From positions 620,001-684,000 of the forward strand of contig NZ_CP031969.1 of assembly GCF_003443735.1 (NCBI RefSeq): a DNA stretch of 64,000 bases. Reading direction: 5' to 3'. The translations under genes and the position numbers were made by a program. Below the pieces are notes generated by a model that worked only from the letters and a program-made list of their open reading frames with translations, ran no database searches and had not been told where the DNA came from. The first letter of the stretch is position 1. Each line of letters starts with the position of its first letter. This document shows, in pieces, positions 14,687-22,087 of this stretch. Source of the stretch: Streptomyces sp. CC0208 (GTDB lineage Bacteria; Actinomycetota; Actinomycetes; Streptomycetales; Streptomycetaceae).

Positions 14687-17311
14687 ATGGACAAGCGCTA
14701 CGAGGTGTACGCGCTCGCCGACAGACACTTCTACGAGACGCCCGACCGGATCTCCGCCGGTGAGACGCCCGTCTACGAGACGGCGCGCCGCGCGGTGCCG
14801 GCCGGCTGGGACTCGGCACGCATCGGTGACTGGCTGACGCTGACGCCGCTCGGCGCGGACGGGAAGCCGGCGCCGGGGCCGTCGCAGGGCTGGAAGATCC
14901 ACGCCTCGGCCACCCGGGCGAACGCGGAGCGGATCGCCGCGATCGTGTGGGACTACTGCGTGCCCCGGCGCATCTCGTTCAAGTTCGTGCCGGGCCCGCA
15001 TCTGCTGCACCTGCGCAACACCAAGTACGCGGCCCGCGACACCAGCGGCAAGTTCGTCACCATCTACCCGGCCGACGAGGAGCAGCTGCACGACGTGCTC
15101 CGTGAGCTGGGCAAGCTGCTGGAGGGCTTCGAGGGGCCGTACATCCTCACCGATCTGCGCTGGGGTGAGGGCCCGCTCTACGTCCGCTACGGCGCGTTCG
15201 CGCGCACCTTCGTCGTCGACGACCGGGGCTCACTGGTGCCGGCGGTGCGGGACGGCGCGGGCAAGCTGGTGCCGGACCGGCGGGAGCCGTCCTTCCAGGT
15301 GCCCGAGTGGGTGACGCTGCCCCCCTTCCTGGAGCCCCATCTGGAGGCACGCAACACCACGACGGTCGGCGAGCTGCCGTACAAGATCGAGAAGGCGCTG
15401 CACTTCTCCAACGGCGGCGGGGTCTACACGGGCACCGACACCCGCGACGGGCGCAAGGTCGTCCTGAAGGAGGGCCGGCCGCACGCGGGACTGGCCGCCG
15501 ACGGGGCGGACGCGATCGCCCGCCTTGAGCGGGAGAAGGACGCCCTGGTACAGGTGGCGGGAACGGGCGTGGTGCCCGAGGTTCGGGACTGGTTCACCCT
15601 CGGCGACCACCGGTTCCTCGTCATGGACTTCCTTGAGGGGCGCCCGCTCAACTCGTTCTTCGCCGAGCGCCATCCACTGCTCGGTCCCGACCCCGATCCG
15701 CAGGCCGTCGCCGACTACACGGCGTGGGCGGTGCGCATCCACGGGGCGGTGGAGCGGGCTGTGGAGGCGGTGCATGCGCGCGGGATCGTCTTCAACGACC
15801 TGCACGTCTTCAACATCATGGTCGGACCCGACGAGGAGTCGGTCTCCCTGCTCGACTTCGAGGCGGCGGCGCCGGTCGAGGAGAACGGCCGCCAGGTGGT
15901 CGCCCACCCCGGCTTCTTCGCCCCGCCGGACCGCAAGGGCATCGACGTCGACCGCTACGCCCTGGCCTGTCTGCGGATCGCCCTGTTCCTGCCCGTGACC
16001 ACGCTGTTCGTGGTCGACCGCGGGAAGGCGGCCCATCTGGCCGAGGTGATTCTGCGTCAGTTCCCGGACGTGCCGAAGGAGTTCCTCGACGAGGCGGTCG
16101 CGGAGATCACCCGGGACATCACCACCGACACCGACGGCGGGCGTACGACCCCGAGCGCGGTGCCGTCCTTCGTCGAACCCGGCGACTGGCCCTACAGCCG
16201 CGACTCCATGGTCAAGGCGCTCCTCGCCTCGGCCACCCCGGAGCGCGAGGACCGGCTCTTCCCCGGTGACATCACGCAGTTCAACGACGGCGGCGGCCTC
16301 GGGCTCGCCCACGGCGCGGCCGGGGTGCTGTACGCGCTGGACGCGGTCGGCGCGGAGCGGTACGAGGAGGGCGAGCGCTGGCTCCTGGCCCGCACCGCGC
16401 CCCCGCCCACGGGCACACCGCTCGGGCTGTACGACGGTCTCGCGGGCGTCGCCCACGTCCTGGACCGGCTCGGGCACCGGCAGCGCGCCCTCGACCTGGT
16501 GGAGCGCGTCCTGGCGGAACGCTGGCAGAACCTCGCCTCCGACCTGCACGGCGGCCTGGCCGGTCTCGGCCTGGTCCTCGCCGAACTGGCCCGCACGACG
16601 GGCGAGTCGGAGCTGCGGGACCGTGCCGCCGAGGCCGCCGACGTCCTCGTACGACGGCTCGCGCAGCCCCCCGCGGACACCAAGCGGCGCCGGGCCGGGC
16701 TGCTGAAGGGGTGGACCGGGCCCGCGCTGTTCCTGCTGCGGCAGTACGAACACACCGGTGAGCCCCTGCTGTTGAGGGCGGCCGAGGTGGCGTTGCGCAG
16801 GGATCTGGAGTGCTGTGTCACGCATCCGAGCGGCTCGCTGGAGGTCGACGAGGGCTGGCGGACACTGCCCTACCTCGGCGAGGGAAGCGCCGGCATCGGG
16901 ATGGTGCTGGACGACTACCTCGCCCAGGGCGCCGACACCGAGGGCGAGTTCGAGCGGGCGCGGGCCGGCGTGCTGACCGCCGCCACCAGCCGTTTCTACG
17001 TCCAGCCCGGCCTGTTCCAGGGCCGTGCCGGGATGATCCTGCACCTCGCCCGCACGGACACCCCCGGCGCGACCCGCGAGCGGCTCGCCGAACAGATCGA
17101 CGGGCTCGGCTGGTTCTCGATGGACTACCAGGGCCAACTGGCCTTCCCGGGCCACCAGATGATGCGGCTGTCGATGGACCTGGGCACCGGAACGGCAGGG
17201 TGCCTGCTCGCGCTCGGCGCGGCCCACGCGGCCCCCGGCGCCCCGACGACCGCGCACCTGCCGTTCCTGCCGCCGCTCCGGCGGCCCCACAAACGCGGTT
17301 CCGCGATCTGA
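14687..17311 (+). CDS. ramC: RamC, class III lanthionine synthetase (SapB maturation)
   Basis: 874 residues from ATG 14687, behind a purine-rich GAAGGGGGA; an upstream in-frame start at 14636 lacks a site. The start MDKRYEVYALADRHFYETP is the conserved RamC/AmfT opening. The N-terminal third is the phosphoserine/threonine lyase region, followed by a kinase-like domain (about 230-500) with GGGVYTGTDT as P-loop, VVLKEG lysine, the catalytic loop FNDLHVFNIMVG and metal motif LLDFEAA. The C-terminal cyclase-like domain (about 540-860) has NDGGGLGLAHGAAGVLYAL and YLGEGSAGIG but no CHC zinc site, as in class III enzymes. It dehydrates serines of RamS and forms its thioether rings. It is first in the ramCSAB operon. 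Confidence 0.95.
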   Translation: MDKRYEVYALADRHFYETPDRISAGETPVYETARRAVPAGWDSARIGDWLTLTPLGADGKPAPGPSQGWKIHASATRANAERIAAIVWDYCVPRRISFKFVPGPHLLHLRNTKYAARDTSGKFVTIYPADEEQLHDVLRELGKLLEGFEGPYILTDLRWGEGPLYVRYGAFARTFVVDDRGSLVPAVRDGAGKLVPDRREPSFQVPEWVTLPPFLEPHLEARNTTTVGELPYKIEKALHFSNGGGVYTGTDTRDGRKVVLKEGRPHAGLAADGADAIARLEREKDALVQVAGTGVVPEVRDWFTLGDHRFLVMDFLEGRPLNSFFAERHPLLGPDPDPQAVADYTAWAVRIHGAVERAVEAVHARGIVFNDLHVFNIMVGPDEESVSLLDFEAAAPVEENGRQVVAHPGFFAPPDRKGIDVDRYALACLRIALFLPVTTLFVVDRGKAAHLAEVILRQFPDVPKEFLDEAVAEITRDITTDTDGGRTTPSAVPSFVEPGDWPYSRDSMVKALLASATPEREDRLFPGDITQFNDGGGLGLAHGAAGVLYALDAVGAERYEEGERWLLARTAPPPTGTPLGLYDGLAGVAHVLDRLGHRQRALDLVERVLAERWQNLASDLHGGLAGLGLVLAELARTTGESELRDRAAEAADVLVRRLAQPPADTKRRRAGLLKGWTGPALFLLRQYEHTGEPLLLRAAEVALRRDLECCVTHPSGSLEVDEGWRTLPYLGEGSAGIGMVLDDYLAQGADTEGEFERARAGVLTAATSRFYVQPGLFQGRAGMILHLARTDTPGATRERLAEQIDGLGWFSMDYQGQLAFPGHQMMRLSMDLGTGTAGCLLALGAAHAAPGAPTTAHLPFLPPLRRPHKRGSAI

Positions 17312-17370
17312 CGGAGCCGTGACCCAACCCCGTCCCCACGGGTGGACGACACCGAGGAAAGGAAACCGAG

Positions 17371-17487
17371 ATGGCACTTCTCGACCTGCAGACGATGGAG
17401 TCCGACGAGCACACCGGCGGCGGCGGCAACAGCACCCTGAGTCTGCTGTCCTGTGTCAGCGCCGCGAGCGTCACGCTCTGTCTCTGA
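17371..17487 (+). CDS. ramS: RamS, SapB-type lanthipeptide precursor
   Basis: 38 residues, start ATG 17371 after GAGGAAAGGAAA. The leader MALLDLQTMESDEH has the LxLQ helix motif required by class III synthetases. The core has two S-x-x-S-x-x-x-C units: Ser21-Ser24-Cys28 and Ser30-Ser33-Cys37, exactly the arrangement that gives two lanthionine rings in SapB and AmfS. A four-glycine run (16-19) precedes the core, which is unlike the usual GSRAS or GSQVS junction. The product should be a hydrophobic surfactant peptide that helps aerial hyphae leave the medium. It is followed by a hairpin before ramA. Confidence 0.95.
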   Translation: MALLDLQTMESDEHTGGGGNSTLSLLSCVSAASVTLCL

Positions 17488-17509
17488 CAGACATCGTGCG
17501 CCCATGACT

Positions 17510-17546
17510 CCGGGCGGTCCATTCCCGCGAGGGAGGGGCCGCCCGG
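17510..17546 (+). terminator. Hairpin between ramS and ramA (possible attenuator)
   Basis: CCGGGCGG (17510-17517) pairs with CCGCCCGG (17539-17546), with further pairing inside the loop. It may reduce read-through into ramAB or protect the ramS message; that role is inferred from position. Confidence 0.5.
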
Positions 17547-17575
17547 GGTTCTGCACACCTCCGGAAGGCCGCCGT

Positions 17576-19288
17576 ATGACGACTCCCACCTCGCCGCCGG
17601 CCACGCACGGCCTCCTGGGTCCGGCCCCCGCCCGCTGTCTGCTGCTGTGCCTGGTGAGCACGGCGGCGACCGGCGTCGGGCTGCTGCTGCCCGCGGCCCT
17701 CGGCCGCACCCTGGACCTGCTGCTGGCGCAGGTGCCGGCGACCCGCTGGGTCCTGTGCTGCGCCGCGCTGGTCCTCCTGATCGCGCTGCTCGACGCCGCG
17801 GAGACCGTTCTCGGCGGCACCCTCGACGCCCGCACCACCGCCTGGCTGCGCCGCCGCCTCACCGGTCACGTCCTGGCCGTCGGCCCGCGCGCCACCGCCC
17901 GCTTCGGGCCCGGGGACCTCGTCGCCCGCCTGGTCGGCAACGCCGCACAGGCCGGCACGGCACCGACCGCCCGCGCCGCCCTGCTCGCCGCGCTCGCCGG
18001 GCCGGTCGGCGGCGTCGTGGCCCTCGGCCTCATCTCCCCCTGGCTCGCGGCCGTGTTCCTGGCCGGAGCACCGGTGCTCGCCCTGCTGCTGCGCGCCTTC
18101 GCCCGGGACACCCGGGAATGCGTGACGCGCTACCAGGAGGTGCAGGGGCGGATCGCGCAGGCCCTCTCGGAGGCCGTCGGCGGACACCGCACCATCCGGG
18201 CCGCGGGGACGGAGGACCGGGAGACGGCCCGCATCCTGCGCCCGCTGCCCGAGCTGTCCGAAGCCGGTCACCGCATGTGGCGGGTGCAGGGCCGGGCCTC
18301 GGGCCAGTCCGTCGCCGTGGCCCCGCTGCTCCAGCTCGGTGTCCTCGCCGTGGCCGGGGTCCTGCTCGCCCGGCACCGCATCACGGTGGGCGAGGTCCTC
18401 GCCGCCTCCCGGTACGCGGTCCTCGCCACCGGCGTCGGTGTCCTGGTGGGCCGGCTCGCCGGACTGGCCCGGGCCCGGGCGGCGGCCGGGCGTCTGGACG
18501 AGGTCCTCGCGGAACCGGCCGTCCGGCACGGCGAGCGCAGGCTGCCGCCCGGGCCCGGGCGCCTCGAACTGCGGGGCGTCACCGCCCTGCGCGGCGCGCG
18601 TGCGGTGCTCGACGGGGTCGACCTCGTCGTACCGGGCGGGACGACCCTCGCGGTGGTGGGCCGCTCGGGGGCGGGCAAGTCCCTGCTCGCCGCGGTCGCC
18701 GGGCGCCTCGCCGAACCGGACGCCGGGGAGGTCCTGCTCGACGGGGTGCCGCTGCGCGAGCTCACCCACGACGACCTGCGCCGCTCGATCGGCTACGCCT
18801 TCGAACGCCCCGCCCTGCTCGGCGGCACCGTCGAGGAGGAGATCGGCCTCGCCCTCCCCTCCCCCGCCCCCGCCCGCATCCGGGAGGCCGCCCGCACGGC
18901 CCACGCGGACGATTTCGTGCGCCGACTGCCCGACGGTTACGACACCCTCGTCGCCGACGCACCGCGCTCCGGCGGGGAGTCCCAACGGCTCGGTCTCGCC
19001 CGGGCGTTCGCCCACGGCGGCCGGCTGCTCATCCTCGACGACGCCCTCTCCAGCCTCGACACGGTCACAGAGGCGCGCATCGCCGAGGCCCTGGTGAGCG
19101 GCGGGGCGGGCGGCACCCGCCTGCTCGTCGCCCACCGCACCGCCACGGCGGCCCGCGCGGACGCGGTGGCCTGGCTGGACGGGGGGCGCGTGCGGGCGGT
19201 GGGACCGCACGAGGAGCTGTGGCGGCTGGCCGAGTACCGGGCGGTGTTCGGGGGCGGGGCGGACACCGCGGACGAGGGGCTGTCATGA
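17576..19288 (+). CDS. ramA: RamA, ABC exporter half-transporter
   Basis: 570 residues from ATG 17576 with GGAAGG upstream. About five to six hydrophobic segments fill residues 15-310 (ABC exporter type I fold), then a nucleotide-binding domain: Walker A VVGRSGAGKSLL, signature SGGESQRLGLARAF, Walker B LLILDDALSSLD and H-loop VAHRTAT. The catalytic glutamate after Walker B is replaced by aspartate (LDDA), so this half may be the degenerate site of a RamA-RamB heterodimer. The role is export of the SapB precursor or product. Its stop overlaps the ramB start (ATGA), showing translational coupling. Confidence 0.93.
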   Translation: MTTPTSPPATHGLLGPAPARCLLLCLVSTAATGVGLLLPAALGRTLDLLLAQVPATRWVLCCAALVLLIALLDAAETVLGGTLDARTTAWLRRRLTGHVLAVGPRATARFGPGDLVARLVGNAAQAGTAPTARAALLAALAGPVGGVVALGLISPWLAAVFLAGAPVLALLLRAFARDTRECVTRYQEVQGRIAQALSEAVGGHRTIRAAGTEDRETARILRPLPELSEAGHRMWRVQGRASGQSVAVAPLLQLGVLAVAGVLLARHRITVGEVLAASRYAVLATGVGVLVGRLAGLARARAAAGRLDEVLAEPAVRHGERRLPPGPGRLELRGVTALRGARAVLDGVDLVVPGGTTLAVVGRSGAGKSLLAAVAGRLAEPDAGEVLLDGVPLRELTHDDLRRSIGYAFERPALLGGTVEEEIGLALPSPAPARIREAARTAHADDFVRRLPDGYDTLVADAPRSGGESQRLGLARAFAHGGRLLILDDALSSLDTVTEARIAEALVSGGAGGTRLLVAHRTATAARADAVAWLDGGRVRAVGPHEELWRLAEYRAVFGGGADTADEGLS

Positions 19289-21291
19289 GCGAGGGCTCGG
19301 CACCCGGCGGGATCTACGGGCGCGGTCTGCGGTACCTGCGGGCCCGGTGGCGGGTTCTCGTCCGGCTCGGCGGGTGGTCCGTGCTGGAGACCGGGCAGAC
19401 CTTCCTCACCGGGTACGCGCCCGCCCGTGCCCTGGACGAGGGGTTCCTGGCCGGGCGGCCCGGCATCGGACTCGGGTGGCTCGGGGTGGCCGGGATCGGC
19501 GTGCTGGTGGGCGCCCTCGGCACGGTGCGGGTGTACGCCGCCGTCGCCGCGTTGGTCGAGCCGCTCCGGGACGTCCTGGTCGGGCGGGTCGTGGAGCGCG
19601 GGGTGCGGGAGGCGGACGCGGGGGCGCTGTCCGGGCTGACCCAGCAGGTGGAGATCGCCCGGGACACCTTCGCCGGGCTGGTGATGGTGTCGCGCTCGTT
19701 CGTGTTCACAGCCGTCGGCGCGGTCGTCGGACTGGCCTCGCTCGACCCGCTGCTCCTGCTGGTCGTGATGCCACCGCTCGCCGCCGGACTGGGCCTGTTC
19801 GCGGCCACGTTGCGTCCGCTGGCCCGCCGCCAGGAGGACTTCCTCGTCGCTGACGAGGCGCTGGCGGACGGTCTCGGCAGGGTCTGCCCGGGGCTGCGGG
19901 ACATCACGGCGGCCGGCGCGGAGGACCGGGTCGCCGCCGACACGGGCCGGCAGGTCGACACCGAACAGCGGGCCGCGTACGCGCTCACCCGCTGGTCCGT
20001 CCTGCGCGTGGCCTCCCTCGCCCTCGGCGGCCAGCTCCCGATCGTCCTCCTCCTCGCCTGCGCTCCCTGGCTCCTGGCCCGCGGGGTCACCACGGGCGCC
20101 CTGGTCGGCGCCCTGGCCTACGTCACCCAGTCCCTCCTGCCCGCCCTGCACAACCTCGTCCACGGCCTGGGCACGAGCGGCTCCCGGCTGGTGGTGGTGC
20201 TGCGGCGACTGGTCCGCGAGCCCGCAGCCGCGCCGGCCGAAGGAGGGCAGGTCGTGGCGGCCCCGGGCGGGCAGGTCGCGGCAGGGGAACCACACGGCAC
20301 TCCCGCGCCGCAGGGTCGCGCGGACACGCCCGGTCCGGAGGACGACCCCACCGACGCGAAGCCCGCCGACCGGTACGGCCCCGGCAGCGCACCCCACCCG
20401 ACAGACCGAGCCCCCGCCCTCTCCCTCACCGCCGTCTCCTTCGCCTACGGTCCCGCCGCCACCCCCGTCGTCGACCGCCTCGACCTGTGCCTGCCGGCCG
20501 GCTCCCACCTGGCCGTCGTAGGCCCCAGCGGGATCGGGAAGTCCACGCTCACCGGTCTGATCGCCGGCCTGCTTCAGCCCACCGGCGGAAGCATCCGGCT
20601 GTGCGGACACCCCGTGCCCTCCCCCGACGCGGCCGCCCTGCGCGTGCTCATTCCGCAGGAGGCGTACGTCCACACCGGCACCCTCGCCGAGAACCTCGGG
20701 CATCTGCGGACGGACCCGGTGCCCGAGGTGGAGCTGCTCGCGGCGGCGGAGGCCGTCGGGCTGGCCCCGCTCCTCGAGGCGCTCGGCGGGCCGCGGGCGA
20801 GCGTCGACCCGGCCGCCCTGTCCGCCGGTGAGCGGCAGCTCGTGGCGCTGGCCCGGGCTTATCTGTCGTACGCCCCCCTCGTTCTGCTCGACGAAGCCAC
20901 CTGTCATCTGGACCCCCGGGCCGAGGAGCGCGCCGAGCGGGCCTTCGCGAACCGGCCCGGCACCACGCTGGTGGTCGTCGCCCACCGCATCAGCTCGGCC
21001 CGCCGTGCCGGCCGAGTGCTGCTGATGGACGGCTCGCGCACGGCGTACGGCACCCACGACGAGCTGGTGCGCGACTCGCCCGCGTACCGCGAACTCGTGG
21101 GCGGCTGGACCGCCGTACCCCCGAAGCGGTCAGAGCCAGCCCTGCCCCTGGGAGATGCGGATCGCGTCGATGCGGTTGCGGGCCCCGGTCTTGCGGGTGA
21201 TCGCGGCCATGTAGTTGCGCACGGTCCCGTGCGACAGGCACAGGTCCCCCGCGATCTCCGCGATGGAGGCCCCCTCGGCCGCGAGGGATAA
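19285..21291 (+). CDS. ramB: RamB, ABC exporter half-transporter
   Basis: 668 residues, starting in the ATGA overlap with ramA. The membrane domain spans about 20-315. A long Pro/Ala/Gly-rich linker (about 320-375) leads to the nucleotide-binding domain with Walker A VVGPSGIGKSTL, signature LSAGERQLVALARAYL (A replacing one G), Walker B LVLLDEATCHLD with the normal glutamate, and H-loop VVAHRIS. It should pair with RamA. The last 54 or so residues (from about PKRSEPALPLG) are low in complexity, and the gene runs 162 bases into the convergent ramR. That tail is antisense to the ramR DNA-binding domain and is probably a read-through extension rather than a conserved part. Confidence 0.92.
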   Translation: MSEGSAPGGIYGRGLRYLRARWRVLVRLGGWSVLETGQTFLTGYAPARALDEGFLAGRPGIGLGWLGVAGIGVLVGALGTVRVYAAVAALVEPLRDVLVGRVVERGVREADAGALSGLTQQVEIARDTFAGLVMVSRSFVFTAVGAVVGLASLDPLLLLVVMPPLAAGLGLFAATLRPLARRQEDFLVADEALADGLGRVCPGLRDITAAGAEDRVAADTGRQVDTEQRAAYALTRWSVLRVASLALGGQLPIVLLLACAPWLLARGVTTGALVGALAYVTQSLLPALHNLVHGLGTSGSRLVVVLRRLVREPAAAPAEGGQVVAAPGGQVAAGEPHGTPAPQGRADTPGPEDDPTDAKPADRYGPGSAPHPTDRAPALSLTAVSFAYGPAATPVVDRLDLCLPAGSHLAVVGPSGIGKSTLTGLIAGLLQPTGGSIRLCGHPVPSPDAAALRVLIPQEAYVHTGTLAENLGHLRTDPVPEVELLAAAEAVGLAPLLEALGGPRASVDPAALSAGERQLVALARAYLSYAPLVLLDEATCHLDPRAEERAERAFANRPGTTLVVVAHRISSARRAGRVLLMDGSRTAYGTHDELVRDSPAYRELVGGWTAVPPKRSEPALPLGDADRVDAVAGPGLAGDRGHVVAHGPVRQAQVPRDLRDGGPLGREG

Positions 21292-21741
21292 CACGCTCAG
21301 CTCCCGTCTGGTCAGCGGCATCTCCGCGGCCTGGAGGAAACCGAAGCCCAGCGACTCATCGACGAAACGTTTCCCCTCGGCGACCCGGCGGATTCCGCGC
21401 ACGAGCCGCTCCGGCGCCGCCCCCTCCTTGTCCACGTACCCGAGCGCCCCCGCGTCGACGGCCCGCTTCAGCAGGCCCGGCCGGTTGGCGCTGGCCATCA
21501 CGAGCAGGCGCGGCGGCCTGCGGTCCGGCTCGCGCACGGCTAACTCCCCCAGCGGCGGGATGCCGTACGCGTCCGTGCAGTCGAGGTCGGCCGCACAGAC
21601 GTCGGGCCGCACGGTCCGCAGACGACCGGGTGCGCTGTGCCACGGGGTGTCGAACACCCCGAGATCGGGTTCCCGGCGGAGCCACTCCGCCAGGGCCGAT
21701 CTCACCAGACACGCGTCGTGCACCAGAAGCACCCGGATCAC
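21130..21741 (-). CDS. ramR: RamR, response regulator of the ram genes
   Basis: 203 residues from GTG 21741, chosen for GGGGGA upstream. The receiver domain (1-115) is atypical: the acidic pocket has a single aspartate (LLVHDACLV), the likely phosphoacceptor is Asp52 in VCAADLDC, and the switch lysine lies in YVDKEG. The LuxR-type HTH (about 138-195) reads LTRRELSVLSLAAEG, IAEIAGDLCLSHGTVRNYMAAI. It activates ramCSAB in Streptomyces. Two leucine codons are TTA (Leu67, 21543-21541; Leu151, 21291-21289), so translation should need the bldA tRNA. The second TTA is the exact complement of the ramB TAA stop. It is convergent with ramB. Confidence 0.93.
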   Translation of the reverse strand: MIRVLLVHDACLVRSALAEWLRREPDLGVFDTPWHSAPGRLRTVRPDVCAADLDCTDAYGIPPLGELAVREPDRRPPRLLVMASANRPGLLKRAVDAGALGYVDKEGAAPERLVRGIRRVAEGKRFVDESLGFGFLQAAEMPLTRRELSVLSLAAEGASIAEIAGDLCLSHGTVRNYMAAITRKTGARNRIDAIRISQGQGWL

Positions 21742-22087
21742 TGTTCGTCCCCCTCGATTCGCCGTACTTGGTTGCGTGGGCATGAAACGCGTGCCCCATT
21801 GTTCGGGTCCCGGACCGACCTCGGGCGCGAAGAATTGGCCATCAGGGTGCGCGGGGGCGCACGAGAGGCGCCCGTGTGCCGTGGCGCGCTTCGACTGGGG
21901 GGCATGGTCCGGGGCCGAGGGGGTACACAGCCGTCCTCGCCGTCGCACGGGCACTCGTGTGCCCGCACCCGGGAACGCTCGCCGTGCGGGACGCTCCGTA
22001 AGGGTGGAGATTTGATCCCTGGGGGCCCGGCACGCGACAGCGGCCCGCGCTCCTTCCGCGCCGCGCCCGTGCGAGGAGGTGGTCGGC
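21742..22087. other. Divergent control region of ramR and the SpoIIE phosphatase
   Basis: About 345 bases between divergent starts. It must contain the ramR promoter and that of the phosphatase. AGGAGG at 22074-22079 sets the phosphatase start. I found no convincing boxes or inverted repeats. Confidence 0.5.

Noticed and set aside
15230..17377. 715-residue antisense ORF over ramC
   Set aside because: Shadow of a gene with convincing lanthionine-synthetase motifs.
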